A stretch of DNA of 64,000 nt, from positions 7,475,001-7,539,000 of the forward strand of contig NZ_CP160403.1 of the NCBI RefSeq assembly GCF_040782645.1. The letters run 5' to 3'. Made by a program: the position numbers and the translations under genes. The DNA comes from Streptomyces sp. HUAS ZL42. Lineage in GTDB: Bacteria; Actinomycetota; Actinomycetes; Streptomycetales; Streptomycetaceae. Positions 38,963 through 47,282 of this stretch are shown here, piece by piece. The notes beneath the pieces are model-generated. The model had not been told where the DNA came from. It searched no databases and worked only from the letters and a program-made list of their open reading frames with translations. The number at the start of each line of letters is the position of its first letter. Within the stretch, counting starts at the first letter, position 1.

Positions 38963-39733
38963 TCAGACCCTGATGACCTGCGGCCCCAGCAGCGAGTACC
39001 GGTGGGCCTCCGAGGCCGGCAGCAGGGTGCTCGTCACGATCGCCTCCAGTGCGCCGATCTCGGCGAACCGGCAGAAGCTGACCGCTCCGAACTTGGTGTG
39101 CACGCCCGCGAAGACCACGCGCCGGGCGGCTCGCACGGCCTGTGCCTTGACCTCGCTCACCGCGGGATCCGGGGTGGTCAGACCGTGTTCGCGGGTGATG
39201 CCGTTGGCGCCAATGAAGGCGAGGTCGATGACGAAGCCTGCCAGCATCTTCGTCGTCCAGTGGTCGACGGTGGCCAGTGTGCCGGGGCGGACCCGGCCGC
39301 CGAGCAGCAGCACCGAGACGTTCTCGGCCTCGGCGAACGCGCCCGCGACCGGCAGGGACGCGGTGACCACGGTCAGCGGCCGGTCCCGGGGCAGGTCCTC
39401 GGCGATGAGCTGCGGGGTGAAGCCCTCGTCGACGAAGACCGTCTCGGCGTCCCCGATCAGCTCGGCCGCGGCTGCGGCGATCCTGCGCTTCTCGGGCACG
39501 TGACTGGTGGCGCGGAAGGCGAGCGTCGTCTCGAAACCGGCGCTCTCCACGGGGTATGCGCCGCCGTGCGTGCGGCGCACCAGACCGTGGTCCTCCAGGG
39601 CGCGCAGATCACGGCGTACGGTCTCCTTGGCCACGCCCAGCTCGAGGGCGAGTACGGCGACGTCGACCGAGCCGGTGGCACGAGCGACGCGTACGATCTC
39701 GCGCTGCCGCTCTTCGGCGGTCCTCTCGCCCAT
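38963..39733 (-). CDS. DeoR/GlpR family regulator of the ABC operon
   Basis: The 256-residue protein has a DeoR helix-turn-helix (residues about 8-60; ERQREIVRVARATGSVDVAV, VAKETVRRDLRALEDHGLVRRTHGGA). The C-terminal sugar-phosphate sensor domain (FVDEGFTPQLIAE, FIGANGITREHGLTTPD) is intact. It is 102 bp upstream of the binding-protein gene on the same strand, and probably represses that operon until a sugar phosphate binds. ATG at 39733 was chosen as the first position giving the canonical DeoR N-terminus; upstream in-frame sequence is low-complexity. Confidence 0.88.
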   Translation of the reverse strand: MGERTAEERQREIVRVARATGSVDVAVLALELGVAKETVRRDLRALEDHGLVRRTHGGAYPVESAGFETTLAFRATSHVPEKRRIAAAAAELIGDAETVFVDEGFTPQLIAEDLPRDRPLTVVTASLPVAGAFAEAENVSVLLLGGRVRPGTLATVDHWTTKMLAGFVIDLAFIGANGITREHGLTTPDPAVSEVKAQAVRAARRVVFAGVHTKFGAVSFCRFAEIGALEAIVTSTLLPASEAHRYSLLGPQVIRV

Positions 39734-39838
39734 GGCCGACACCTGCCTTCCGCTTCCCTGCCCGTTCGGGCCCCGTGGGGTCCATGGGGGAAGTTCTACA
39801 GGGGGCGTGCGGCAGTGACCAGGCCTGTTACGCGACCG

Positions 39839-39851
39839 ATACGGCCCGTAT
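39839..39851. promoter_or_regulatory. Small dyad upstream of the DeoR gene
   Basis: ATACGG-C-CCGTAT, 6-bp arms around one base, lies about 105 bp ahead of the DeoR start. It may be an operator for DeoR itself. Weak evidence by itself. Confidence 0.35.
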
Positions 39852-39942
39852 GTGCCCGTTTGAACGCGGAGCGCGCCCGCCACGGACCTGCGGGTCAGGG
39901 GTCAGGGGCGTGGGATCGGGCAGCGTCCGTGCCCGAATACGC

Positions 39943-39969
39943 GGCGGGCGGGCCCGTTCGGTGCCCGCC
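39943..39969 (-). terminator. Hairpin after udh
   Basis: GGCGGGC (39943-39949) pairs with GCCCGCC (39963-39969) 23 bp past the udh stop on the minus strand. Confidence 0.5.
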
Positions 39970-39991
39970 CTGGAAGCCTCCCGCGTCGGGA

Positions 39992-40801
39992 TCAGTACGG
40001 CCAGATCGGCGGGTCGCTCACGAAGTGACCGCCCAGGTAGGCGTGCGCGATGTTCTCCGGGTCGAGTTCGCCCTGCTCGGCGATGAGCTTCTCGGCGTAC
40101 GGCTCGGAGTCGTCCTGCGGCTCGTAGCCGAGGGCCCGTGCCGTCGACAGGTCCCACCACAGGCGTGTGTTGGCGGAGGAGCCGTAGACGACGGTGTGGC
40201 CGACGCCCTCGGCGGTCAGGGCCGCGTGGAAGAGACGCGCGCCGTCGGCCGGGCTCATCCACACCGACAGCATCCGCACGCCGGTCGGCTCGGCGAAGCA
40301 GGAGCCGATGCGCACCGAGACCGTCTCCAGGCCGTGCTTGTCCCAGTAGAACTGGGCGAGGTCCTCGCCGAAGGACTTGGACAGGCCGTAGAAGGTGTCC
40401 GGGCGGCGCGGGGTGTCGACGGGGATGAGGGGGGCGTCGCCCTGCGGGCGCGGGGTGAAGCCCACCGCGTGGTTGGAGGAGGCGAAGACGACGCGTCCGA
40501 CGCCCTCCTCGCGGGCGGCCTCGTACAGGTTGTAGGTCCCCTCGATGTTCGAGCGGAGGATCTTCTCGAAGGGGGCTTCCAGGGAGATGCCCGCCAGATG
40601 GATGATCGCGTCGACGCCCCGCACGGCCTCCCGCAGGGCCGCCCTGTCGGCCAGGTCCGCGACGATCGCGTCCGGCTCGCCCTCGACGGGGCGCAGATCG
40701 AGCAGGCGCAGTTCATAGCCGTAGTCCGGGAGCAGGTCCCGCATCAGGGTGCCGAGCCCGCCGGCGGCGCCGGTGAGCAGAACGGTGCGGGGAGCGGGCA
40801 T
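39992..40801 (-). CDS. udh: Probable uronate dehydrogenase (NAD-dependent SDR)
   Basis: The 269-residue protein is an extended SDR with the NAD motif TGAAGGLG (residues about 9-16), the catalytic YGLSK and the uronate-dehydrogenase blocks VFASSNHAVGF, VRIGSCFAEP and NTRLWWD. Uronate dehydrogenase oxidises D-galacturonate or D-glucuronate to the aldarolactone. It is divergent from kdgD, whose product acts three steps later on the aldarate, and both face the pectinase region; this fits the oxidative uronate pathway. AAGGAGA precedes the ATG at 40801. A plain epimerase or other sugar SDR cannot be excluded without a tree. Confidence 0.82.
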   Translation of the reverse strand: MPAPRTVLLTGAAGGLGTLMRDLLPDYGYELRLLDLRPVEGEPDAIVADLADRAALREAVRGVDAIIHLAGISLEAPFEKILRSNIEGTYNLYEAAREEGVGRVVFASSNHAVGFTPRPQGDAPLIPVDTPRRPDTFYGLSKSFGEDLAQFYWDKHGLETVSVRIGSCFAEPTGVRMLSVWMSPADGARLFHAALTAEGVGHTVVYGSSANTRLWWDLSTARALGYEPQDDSEPYAEKLIAEQGELDPENIAHAYLGGHFVSDPPIWPY

Positions 40802-40855
40802 CCTCGGGTCTCCTTGGTCCGCCGCCTGGGACAGGTGGCCGCATGCATGGACGTT

Positions 40856-41004
40856 ATTCACATTCGTGGAAACGCTAGGGATCGCCGAGGTGCCGCGTCA
40901 AGTGTGGCGCGGATCTGCGGAATCCGCTCTTGTGTCGCCGTTTTGCGTGCTTGACCGGCCCTGAGGCGGCTTCATAGGGTGGTCGTGTTCAGAAATGTGG
41001 ACAT
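40856..41004. promoter_or_regulatory. Shared udh/kdgD promoter region with paired inverted sites
   Basis: TTCACATTCGTGGA (40857-40870), read on the minus strand, is TCCACGAATGTGAA. It resembles TCAGAAATGTGGACAT at 40989-41004 (common core CASRAATGTGRA). The two similar sites are inverted relative to each other, each upstream of one divergent gene, as expected for one regulator acting on both. The regulator is not identified. Confidence 0.45.
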
Positions 41005-41043
41005 CGGTCAGAAGAACGCACGCGTCCGTCCTAGGGAGAGCTC

Positions 41044-41985
41044 GTGACGCCAGCCCCGCTCGCCGCCCGCCTCCGTGTCCCCAGCGGACCCCTGTTCTTC
41101 CCCGTCACGGCCTACGGCGCCGACGGCTGCGTCGACCTCGACGTCTATCGCACGCACGTCCGCCGTGGAGTAGAGGCCGGAGCCGCCGCCGTCTTCGCCT
41201 GCTGCGGAACCGGGGAGTTCCACGCGCTCCTGCCGCAGGAGTTCGAGGCGTGCGTACGGGCGGCCGTCGAGGCGGCCGACGGGCGCGTGCCGGTCGTCGC
41301 GGGCGCCGGCTACGGCACCGCGCTCGCCGTGCGGTACGCGGAGCTGGCGGAGGCGGCCGGGGCGGACGGGCTGCTCGCCATGCCGCCGTACCTCGTGATC
41401 GCGGGTCAGCAGGGGCTGCTGCGGCACTACGCAGAAGTCGCGGGCGCGACCCGGCTCCCCGTCATCGTCTACCAGCGCGACAACGCCGTGTTCACCCCCG
41501 AGACCGTCGTCGAGCTGGCGCGCACGGACGGGATCATCGGCCTCAAGGACGGGCTCGGTGACCTGGACCTGATGCAGCGGATCGTGAGCGCCGTACGCAC
41601 CGAGGTCCCCGGCGACTTCCTCTACTTCAACGGCCTGCCGACCGCCGAGCATACCCAGCTCGCCTACCGCGGCATCGGCGTCACCCTCTACTCCTCCGCC
41701 GTGTTCTGCTTCGCCCCGGAGATCGCCCTCGCCTTCCACACCGCTCTCGAGTCGGACGACGTGGTCACCGCGCACCGCCTGCTCGACGGCTTCTACCGCC
41801 CGTTCGTCGAACTGCGCGCCCAGGGTCGCGGCTACGCCGTCTCCCTCGTCAAGGCCGGCGTCCGGCTGCGCGGACTCGACGTGGGGGAGGTGCGGCCCCC
41901 GCTGCACGAGCCGAGCGAGGACCATGTCAAGCAGCTCGCTCAGGTGATCGAGCGTGGATACGCGCTCCTCGAGGGGGACAAGTGA
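41044..41985 (+). CDS. kdgD: 5-dehydro-4-deoxyglucarate dehydratase
   Basis: The 313-residue protein is a DHDPS/NAL-superfamily TIM barrel with the KdgD blocks GPLFFPVTAYG, CGTGEFHALLP, AGAGYGT, YQRDNAVFTPETV (catalytic Tyr) and GIIGLKDGLGD (Schiff-base Lys). It converts 5-dehydro-4-deoxyglucarate to 2-oxoglutarate semialdehyde with loss of CO2 and water, the last specific step of aldarate catabolism. GTG start follows AGGGAGAG. It is the first gene of a rightward unit with the gene at 41982 and is divergent from udh. Confidence 0.88.
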   Translation: MTPAPLAARLRVPSGPLFFPVTAYGADGCVDLDVYRTHVRRGVEAGAAAVFACCGTGEFHALLPQEFEACVRAAVEAADGRVPVVAGAGYGTALAVRYAELAEAAGADGLLAMPPYLVIAGQQGLLRHYAEVAGATRLPVIVYQRDNAVFTPETVVELARTDGIIGLKDGLGDLDLMQRIVSAVRTEVPGDFLYFNGLPTAEHTQLAYRGIGVTLYSSAVFCFAPEIALAFHTALESDDVVTAHRLLDGFYRPFVELRAQGRGYAVSLVKAGVRLRGLDVGEVRPPLHEPSEDHVKQLAQVIERGYALLEGDK

Positions 41986-43145
41986 AGGCGTCGGCATTCG
42001 TCTACCCCTGGGACGTCAACGGGGACCCGGAGGCAGCCGCGCGGATCGCCGCGCTCGGCGTGGCGCAGGCGACGCTGGCCGCCGCCTACCACTCCACCCG
42101 CGCCCTCACCCCCCGCCACCCTCGCCACCGCGTCGTCACCGCCGAGCACGCCGCCGTGCTGTATCCCACCGGCGAGCGCTGGAAGGACCGCACCCTGCGC
42201 CCGTATCCGGCCGGGGACTGGGCGCCCGGCGACGCGTACGGGGAGGCGGCCACCTCGCTCGCGGGCGCCGGTCTGGAGGTGCACACCTGGGTGGTCCTCG
42301 CGCACAACTCCCGCCTGGGCGCCGAACACCCCGGCACCTCGGTCGTCAACGCCTATGGCGACCGCTACCCGTGGGCCCCGTGCATCGCGCAGCCCGCCAC
42401 GCGCGCGTACCTCGTGGACCTGGCCGCCGAGGCCGCCGTACGGCCCGGGGCGCGCGGCACGGAGCTGGAGTCCCTCGGCTGGTACGGCCTGCAGCATCTG
42501 CACGCCCACGACAAGACCGGCGGGGTCGGCCTCGGGGAAGCCGGACAGTACCTGATGGCGCTCTGCTTCTGCCCCGCCTGCCGGGACGGCTACGGCGCAC
42601 AGGGCCTGGACGCCGACGAGCTGGCGGCCGCCGTACGCGGCGCGCTGGAGCCGCTGTGGCGGGGCGCGCCGGACGACGGAGGCTGGGCGGCGGTCGAGAA
42701 GCTCCTCGGGGAGGAGACGGCGGCCGCCACGCGCGCGTGGCGCGACGGGACCGCCCGTACGCTCCAGGAGGCGGCGGTCGCCGCGGTCCGCGCCGCCGCG
42801 CCCGAGGGCTTCCAGATCCTCCTGCACGCCGACCCGGTGACCCACCACGTCGGCGCCAACCCGGGCGTCGACCCCGCGCACATCCTGTCCGTCGCGGACG
42901 GCGTGGTCGTGCCCTGCGCGGGCGGACCCGGCATGCTGTCCCCCTTCGCGGAACAGCGCCGGGACGGGGCCGTCATCGCCGCCAACCTCACCGTCGTCTC
43001 GGGCATGGGCGGCAGCCCGGGCACGCTGGCGGCGGACGCGACACGGGCGCGCGAGCTGGGGGCGACACAAGTGCGGCTGTATCACGCGGGGTTGGCGTCG
43101 GACTCCGACCTGGAGGCGGTGCGCAAGGGACTCAGCGGGCTCTGA
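41982..43145 (+). CDS. Conserved hypothetical protein linked to kdgD
   Basis: A 387-residue soluble protein of TIM-barrel-like composition (SAFVYPWDVNGDPEAAARIA, HTWVVLAHNSRLG, ESLGWYGLQHLHAHDKTGG, LCFCPACRDGYGAQG, FQILLHADPV). The HAHDK and CFCPAC blocks may hold a metal or active site. It starts with a GTG that overlaps the kdgD stop, so it is coupled to it, and probably works in uronate or glycoside breakdown. I do not recognise its family. Its 3' end overlaps the convergent MFS gene by 64 bp, so its C-terminal codons double as MFS codons. Confidence 0.75.
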   Translation: MKASAFVYPWDVNGDPEAAARIAALGVAQATLAAAYHSTRALTPRHPRHRVVTAEHAAVLYPTGERWKDRTLRPYPAGDWAPGDAYGEAATSLAGAGLEVHTWVVLAHNSRLGAEHPGTSVVNAYGDRYPWAPCIAQPATRAYLVDLAAEAAVRPGARGTELESLGWYGLQHLHAHDKTGGVGLGEAGQYLMALCFCPACRDGYGAQGLDADELAAAVRGALEPLWRGAPDDGGWAAVEKLLGEETAAATRAWRDGTARTLQEAAVAAVRAAAPEGFQILLHADPVTHHVGANPGVDPAHILSVADGVVVPCAGGPGMLSPFAEQRRDGAVIAANLTVVSGMGGSPGTLAADATRARELGATQVRLYHAGLASDSDLEAVRKGLSGL

Positions 43146-44296
43146 GCGAGGGTCACCAGAAGTGCCAGGCCGAAGGCGGTCAACAGCAGCCGGTGGTCGA
43201 CCAGTTCCACCGACACCGCGCCCACGGCCAGCCCGATCGCGTTCGGCGCGAACATCAGGGTGTTGGCCGTGGCGACGGCCCGGCCGAGCAGCGGCCCCGG
43301 CGTCTCACGCTGTACGGCGGTGAGCGCGGCGATCAGCACACAGGGCAGCCCCACGCCGATCGCCGCGCTGCACACCAACGCCACCGCGTCCGAGGGCACC
43401 GCCCGCAGAGCCACCGCGACGCCGGTGAGCCCGATGCCCGCCGCCGCGAACCGGCGTTCGCCCAGGCGGCGCAGGGCCGCGCCGGAGGCGAGACCGACCG
43501 CGACCGACCCGGCGCCCTGGACCACGGTGAGCACGCCCGCGTAGGCGGGGGAGTGTCCGAGACCCTCGACGACGGCGTAGAGCAGCGCGCCGTTGAGCCC
43601 CGCGAACAGCATCGTCGTACCGCCGGCCAGCACCAGGGGCCGCAGCCGCTCCTCGCCCCACAGACGGCGTGCGCCCTCGGCGGCCCGCGCACGCCAGTCG
43701 CCCACGGACGGCCCGGGCCGGTCCTCGCCGACCCGCACGCACGCGTAGAGCACCGCCGCGCACAAGAAGGTCGCCGCGTCCAGGACGGCGACGGCCGCAG
43801 CGCCGTACGCCGCGTAGACGCCCGCGCCGGTCAGCGGGGCCAGCAGCTTCATGCCCTCGACGGCCGTCGTGCGCAGGCCGTTGAAGTCACCGAGCAGCGC
43901 CGGGTCGACGGCGGCCGCGACCAGCGCCGACTTGGCCGCCTCGTGAACGACGGCGACAGCGCCGTAGACGAACAGGACCGTGAACAGGAGCCAGAGGCGG
44001 CCGGGGGAGTCGACGGTCAGGAGGGTCGGGAGGAGGGCGGCCATGAACAGGTTCAGGGTGATCAGCAGCGGCCTGCGGCGGGTGCGGTCGGCGAGCGTGC
44101 CCAGCAGGGGGCCGAGCAGGGAGGGGGCCCACATCGCGAGCATGCACAGTGCGGCCAGCCCGTCCGATCCGGTGAGGTCCTTCACCCACACGCCGGACGC
44201 CAGCCACAGCGCGGAGGTGCCGAAGCCGGAGACCAGCAGTGCGGCCAGATACGTCCCCGCGGTGCGGTCCCGCACCACCGTCCATGAAGTCGTCAT
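43082..44296 (-). CDS. MFS transporter (efflux-type)
   Basis: The 404-residue protein has 11-12 hydrophobic segments and the MFS motif GTLADRTRRRPLL after helix 2. It resembles the DHA3-like MFS group (AALLVSGFGTSALWLASGVW). The ATG at 44296 gives a clean start. The last 64 bp overlap the 3' end of the gene at 41982 on the other strand, so its C-terminal tail (SPLSPLRTASRSESDANPA) is shaped by both frames. The substrate is unknown. Confidence 0.82.
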   Translation of the reverse strand: MTTSWTVVRDRTAGTYLAALLVSGFGTSALWLASGVWVKDLTGSDGLAALCMLAMWAPSLLGPLLGTLADRTRRRPLLITLNLFMAALLPTLLTVDSPGRLWLLFTVLFVYGAVAVVHEAAKSALVAAAVDPALLGDFNGLRTTAVEGMKLLAPLTGAGVYAAYGAAAVAVLDAATFLCAAVLYACVRVGEDRPGPSVGDWRARAAEGARRLWGEERLRPLVLAGGTTMLFAGLNGALLYAVVEGLGHSPAYAGVLTVVQGAGSVAVGLASGAALRRLGERRFAAAGIGLTGVAVALRAVPSDAVALVCSAAIGVGLPCVLIAALTAVQRETPGPLLGRAVATANTLMFAPNAIGLAVGAVSVELVDHRLLLTAFGLALLVTLAQSPLSPLRTASRSESDANPA

Positions 44297-44461
44297 GCCT
44301 GGTCATCGTCGGCCTAAGACGGGCACCGGGGCATCGGGCAGATGCCCTGTTCGCCGGCCTGGCCGGCGCGTGCGCTACGGATCGGAATCGGGACTTCGAT
44401 GAGTTTCCGCGGTGGGATCGGTCCACCCCATGAGGGAACCCGTACTTCGAAGGAGCGACGC

Positions 44462-45049
44462 ATGACCGACACGACCACCCTCGACCTCGGCCCGCAGGCC
44501 CGGATCGTCGCCCGGCTCGCGGCAGGCGTACGGGACGAGCAGCTCGCGGACGCCACACCCTGCCCGGAGTACGCCGTGCACAACATGCTCGGTCACCTCG
44601 TCCACCTCGCCGCCGCCTTCCGCGACGCCGGGCGCAAGGACCTGGGTGCCACGACGGACACCAGTCCCACCGCGGCCGTGCCGGACATCGGACCCGGCTG
44701 GCGGGAGGAGCTGCCCAAGGTGCTCGACGAGCTCGCCGACGCGTGGCGGGACCCGGCCGCCTGGACCGGCATGACCCGCGCCGGCGGCGTGGACCTGCCG
44801 GGCGCGGTCGCCGGCGCCGTCGCCGTCGACGAGATGATGATCCACGGCTGGGACCTGGCGCGGGCCACCGGCCAGACCTACGATCCGGACCCCGCCGCGC
44901 TGCAGGCGTGCCACGACTTCCTGCTCGCGGCCGCCGACGACCCCGCCCGCGGCGACATCTTCGGCCCCGTCGTCCCCGTCCCGTCCGACGCCCCGCTGCT
45001 CGACCGGGCGGTCGGGCTGAGCGGGCGTGATCCGGGCTGGACGCCGTAG
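44462..45049 (+). CDS. TIGR03086-like mycothiol-dependent DinB-type protein
   Basis: The 195-residue protein starts with a DinB/MDMPI helical bundle (LGPQARIVARLAAGVRDEQL, CPEYAVHNMLGHLVHLAAAF with the metal-site His) and has a later HGWDLARATGQ (second His). TIGR03086 proteins are actinobacterial relatives of mycothiol-dependent maleylpyruvate isomerase. Substrate unknown. GAAGGAG precedes the ATG. It stands alone between the MFS gene and a decayed hydrolase gene. Confidence 0.85.
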   Translation: MTDTTTLDLGPQARIVARLAAGVRDEQLADATPCPEYAVHNMLGHLVHLAAAFRDAGRKDLGATTDTSPTAAVPDIGPGWREELPKVLDELADAWRDPAAWTGMTRAGGVDLPGAVAGAVAVDEMMIHGWDLARATGQTYDPDPAALQACHDFLLAAADDPARGDIFGPVVPVPSDAPLLDRAVGLSGRDPGWTP

Positions 45050-45053
45050 AGGG

Positions 45054-45639
45054 GAGTACGAAGAGGGCCGTCCCTGCTCCGGCTGTCTGCTGCGCGGCGG
45101 AGGCGCCGAGGTGGGGGTGGACGCGGGGCCCGGCACCTTCGCCGCATTGCAGCGGCACACGGATCCGGCACGGCTGACGGCGATCTGGATCTCGCACCTG
45201 CACGCCGATCACAGCGCCGATCTGCTCTCCGCCGATGGGGGTACCTCCCGCTCGAGCGAAGTCGAGAGTGGGGGAGCCTTCGCGTACGGGGGCCCCACCG
45301 GGGTCCTCGACTTCCGGCACCTTTACGACGGTCATGCCGTTCCGGCACCGGAACCTCCGTCTCACCTCGCGCGCGGTGGTGCACGACACCGGGGCGTACG
45401 GGCTGCGCGCCGAGTGCCAGCGGAGCGTCCTCGCGTACGCCGGGGACAGCGGGCCCTGCGACACGCTCGCCGAACTGGCCACCGGGGCCGACCTGTTCCT
45501 GTGCGAGGCCGACATCGACCGTCATCGCGAAGGCGAACAGCGCGTGCATCTCACTCCCGAGGACGCGGGTGACGCTCGCGCCTCGGCAACCCCGACTTCC
45601 TTTGTCAGAAGCATTGACGAAACACAGGGCCGCTCCTAG
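45054..45639 (+). pseudogene. Broken metallo-beta-lactamase-fold hydrolase
   Basis: One frame from 45054 carries CSGCLLRGGGAEVGVDAGPG and ISHLHADHSADLLS, the metal motif HxHxDH of the MBL fold. A REP-like insert follows, and then the reading continues in another frame with VVHDTGAYGLRAECQRSVLA and AYAGDSGPCD, a later MBL block. The N-terminus is missing and the middle is shortened. The gene is therefore a decayed relic. Confidence 0.7.
45236..45276. repeat. REP-like palindrome inside the MBL relic
   Basis: CTCCCGCTCGAGCGAAGTCG with AGAGTGGGGGAG forms an imperfect hairpin (45245-45276). The same type of sequence is widespread in Streptomyces genomes as a short interspersed palindrome. Here it lies within former coding sequence directly after the HxHxDH motif. 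Confidence 0.6.
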
Positions 45640-45661
45640 TTTCAACGCGTCGTACTTCGTA

Positions 45662-45706
45662 CGTCATATATGAGACGCGATACGTGAGATCCGATACGCG
45701 AGATCC
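45662..45706 (+). promoter_or_regulatory. Palindrome and 14-bp tandem repeats before the GntR gene
   Basis: TCATATATGA (45664-45673) is a perfect dyad inside CGTC...GACG. It is followed by GATACGTGAGATCC (45679-45692) and GATACGCGAGATCC (45693-45706) in direct tandem. The set ends 11 bp before the GntR start. These are probable autoregulation sites. Confidence 0.55.
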
Positions 45707-45717
45707 GAGAGGCGCGC

Positions 45718-46374
45718 ATGACCTCTGTGCCCACCCCGATCCCCTCCCGCACGCAGTACGTGCTGGAGGAGATCAAACGCCGCATCCTCACCGGGCAGTT
45801 GACGCCTGGTCAGGCCCTGGTCGAGACCGAGCTCGCCGCACAGTTCGGGGTCTCCAAGACCCCGGTGCGCGAGGCGCTCAAGACCCTGGCCGGCACCGGA
45901 CTGGTCGTCATGAGCCAGTACAAGGGCGTCACGGTGCGCATGGTGGACGCGGACATGGCGCGCGAGGTCTACGACGTGCGGCTGCTGCTGGAGCCCGAGG
46001 CGCTGAAGCGGGCCGTCCGTCGCGGCGCCTCCCTGGACGCCGCACGCTCCGCGCTGACCCGTGCCGACGCGGCCACGGACACCGCCGAACGCTCCCTCGC
46101 CAACCGGGAGTTCCACCGCGCCCTCTACGTGCCGTGCGGCAACCCGTTGCTCGGCCGGATGCTCGACGAGGTCCGCGACCAGGCCGCCCTCGTCTCCGCC
46201 GTCGCCTGGGCCGCCAACCCCTCCTGGGAGCGGGAGGCCAACGAGCACCGCGAGATCCTGCGGCTCGCCCTGGCGGGCGACGCGGACGGGGCGGCGCGTG
46301 CCCTGCACGCCCACATCGCGTCCTTCGTCCAGCGGGCGTTCCCCGAGGCACCGGAACAGGAAGGCCGGGAATGA
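45718..46374 (+). CDS. GntR family (FCD) regulator of the sugar acid operon
   Basis: The 218-residue protein has a GntR winged helix (RTQYVLEEIKRRILTGQLTPG, ELAAQFGVSKTPVREALKTL) and an FCD domain with likely metal-site His residues (REFHRALYV, NEHREILRLA, ALHAHIASF). FCD regulators often sense carboxylic acids or sugar acids. It is coupled (ATGA) to a DHDPS-type gene and then to an IlvD/Edd gene, so it probably senses an aldonate, a uronate or their keto-acids. GAGAGGCG precedes the ATG. Confidence 0.88.
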   Translation: MTSVPTPIPSRTQYVLEEIKRRILTGQLTPGQALVETELAAQFGVSKTPVREALKTLAGTGLVVMSQYKGVTVRMVDADMAREVYDVRLLLEPEALKRAVRRGASLDAARSALTRADAATDTAERSLANREFHRALYVPCGNPLLGRMLDEVRDQAALVSAVAWAANPSWEREANEHREILRLALAGDADGAARALHAHIASFVQRAFPEAPEQEGRE

Positions 46375-47282
46375 GCGGCGTGGCGTTCGAGACCCAGCGG
46401 GCGGCCCTGGCCGACGTGGTGGCGATCCCGGTGACCCCGTTCGCCGAGAACGGCACCGTGGACCAGGACGCCCACCGGGTGCTGCTGCGCCGTCTGCTCG
46501 ACGGCGGGATCAGGACCCTCACGCCCAACGGCAACACCGGCGAGTTCTACGCCCTGACCCCCGAAGAGCGTCGTCTGGTCACGGAGTTGACCATCGACGA
46601 GGTCGGGCACCGCGCGACGATCCTCGTCGGCGTCGGCCACGACGTGCCCACCGCGGTCGGCTCCGCGCGCCACGCCCGCGAGCTCGGCGCACAGATGGTG
46701 ATGGTCCATCAGCCCGTACATCCCTACGTCTCGCAGAGCGGCTGGGTCGACTACCACCGCGAAATCGCCCAAGCCGTGCCCGAACTGGGCGTCGTCCCGT
46801 ACATCCGCAACGCCCAGCTCCTCGGCGCCCGCCTCGCCGAACTCGCCGACGCCTGCCCCAACGTCATCGGTGTGAAGTACGCCGTCCCGGACGCCGCCAA
46901 GTTCGCCGCCTTCGCGCGGGACGCGGGCCTCGAACGGTTCGTCTGGGTCGCGGGCCTCGCCGAGCCGTACGCCCCCTCGTACTTCTCCGCGGGCGCCACC
47001 GGCTTCACCTCCGGACTCGTGAACGTCGCGCCGGCCGTTTCGCTGAACATGATCGAAGCGCTTCGATCCGGCGACTACCCGGCCGCCATGAAGGTCTGGG
47101 AACAGATCCGCCGCTTCGAGGAGTTGCGCGCCGCAAGCGGTTCCGCCAACAACGTCACGGTCGTCAAGGAGGCCCTGGCCTCGCTCGGGCTGTGCCGCCG
47201 CGAGGTCCGCCCGCCGAGCAGGGCGCTGCCCGAGGACGAGCGCGCCGAGGTCGCCGCCATCGCCGCCGGATGGTCCATATGA
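46371..47282 (+). CDS. DHDPS/NAL-family keto-acid lyase or dehydratase
   Basis: The 303-residue TIM barrel has NGNTGEFYAL (GxxGE site), VVPYIRN (Tyr) and NVIGVKYAVPD (Schiff-base Lys), all the residues of an active DHDPS-superfamily enzyme. The adjacent IlvD/Edd dehydratase suggests action on a 2-keto-3-deoxy sugar acid, such as keto-deoxy-arabinonate or -galactonate, by dehydration or aldol cleavage. It is distinct from the dapA and kdgD copies in this window. The ORF overlaps its neighbours by four bases on both sides. A perfect 18-bp palindrome (47051-47068) lies inside the gene. Confidence 0.82.
   Translation: MSGVAFETQRAALADVVAIPVTPFAENGTVDQDAHRVLLRRLLDGGIRTLTPNGNTGEFYALTPEERRLVTELTIDEVGHRATILVGVGHDVPTAVGSARHARELGAQMVMVHQPVHPYVSQSGWVDYHREIAQAVPELGVVPYIRNAQLLGARLAELADACPNVIGVKYAVPDAAKFAAFARDAGLERFVWVAGLAEPYAPSYFSAGATGFTSGLVNVAPAVSLNMIEALRSGDYPAAMKVWEQIRRFEELRAASGSANNVTVVKEALASLGLCRREVRPPSRALPEDERAEVAAIAAGWSI

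Noticed and set aside
37433..40954. Open frame of 1173 codons on the plus strand
   Set aside because: It lies opposite a well-supported ABC operon, a DeoR gene and udh; its composition is that of an antisense GC shadow.
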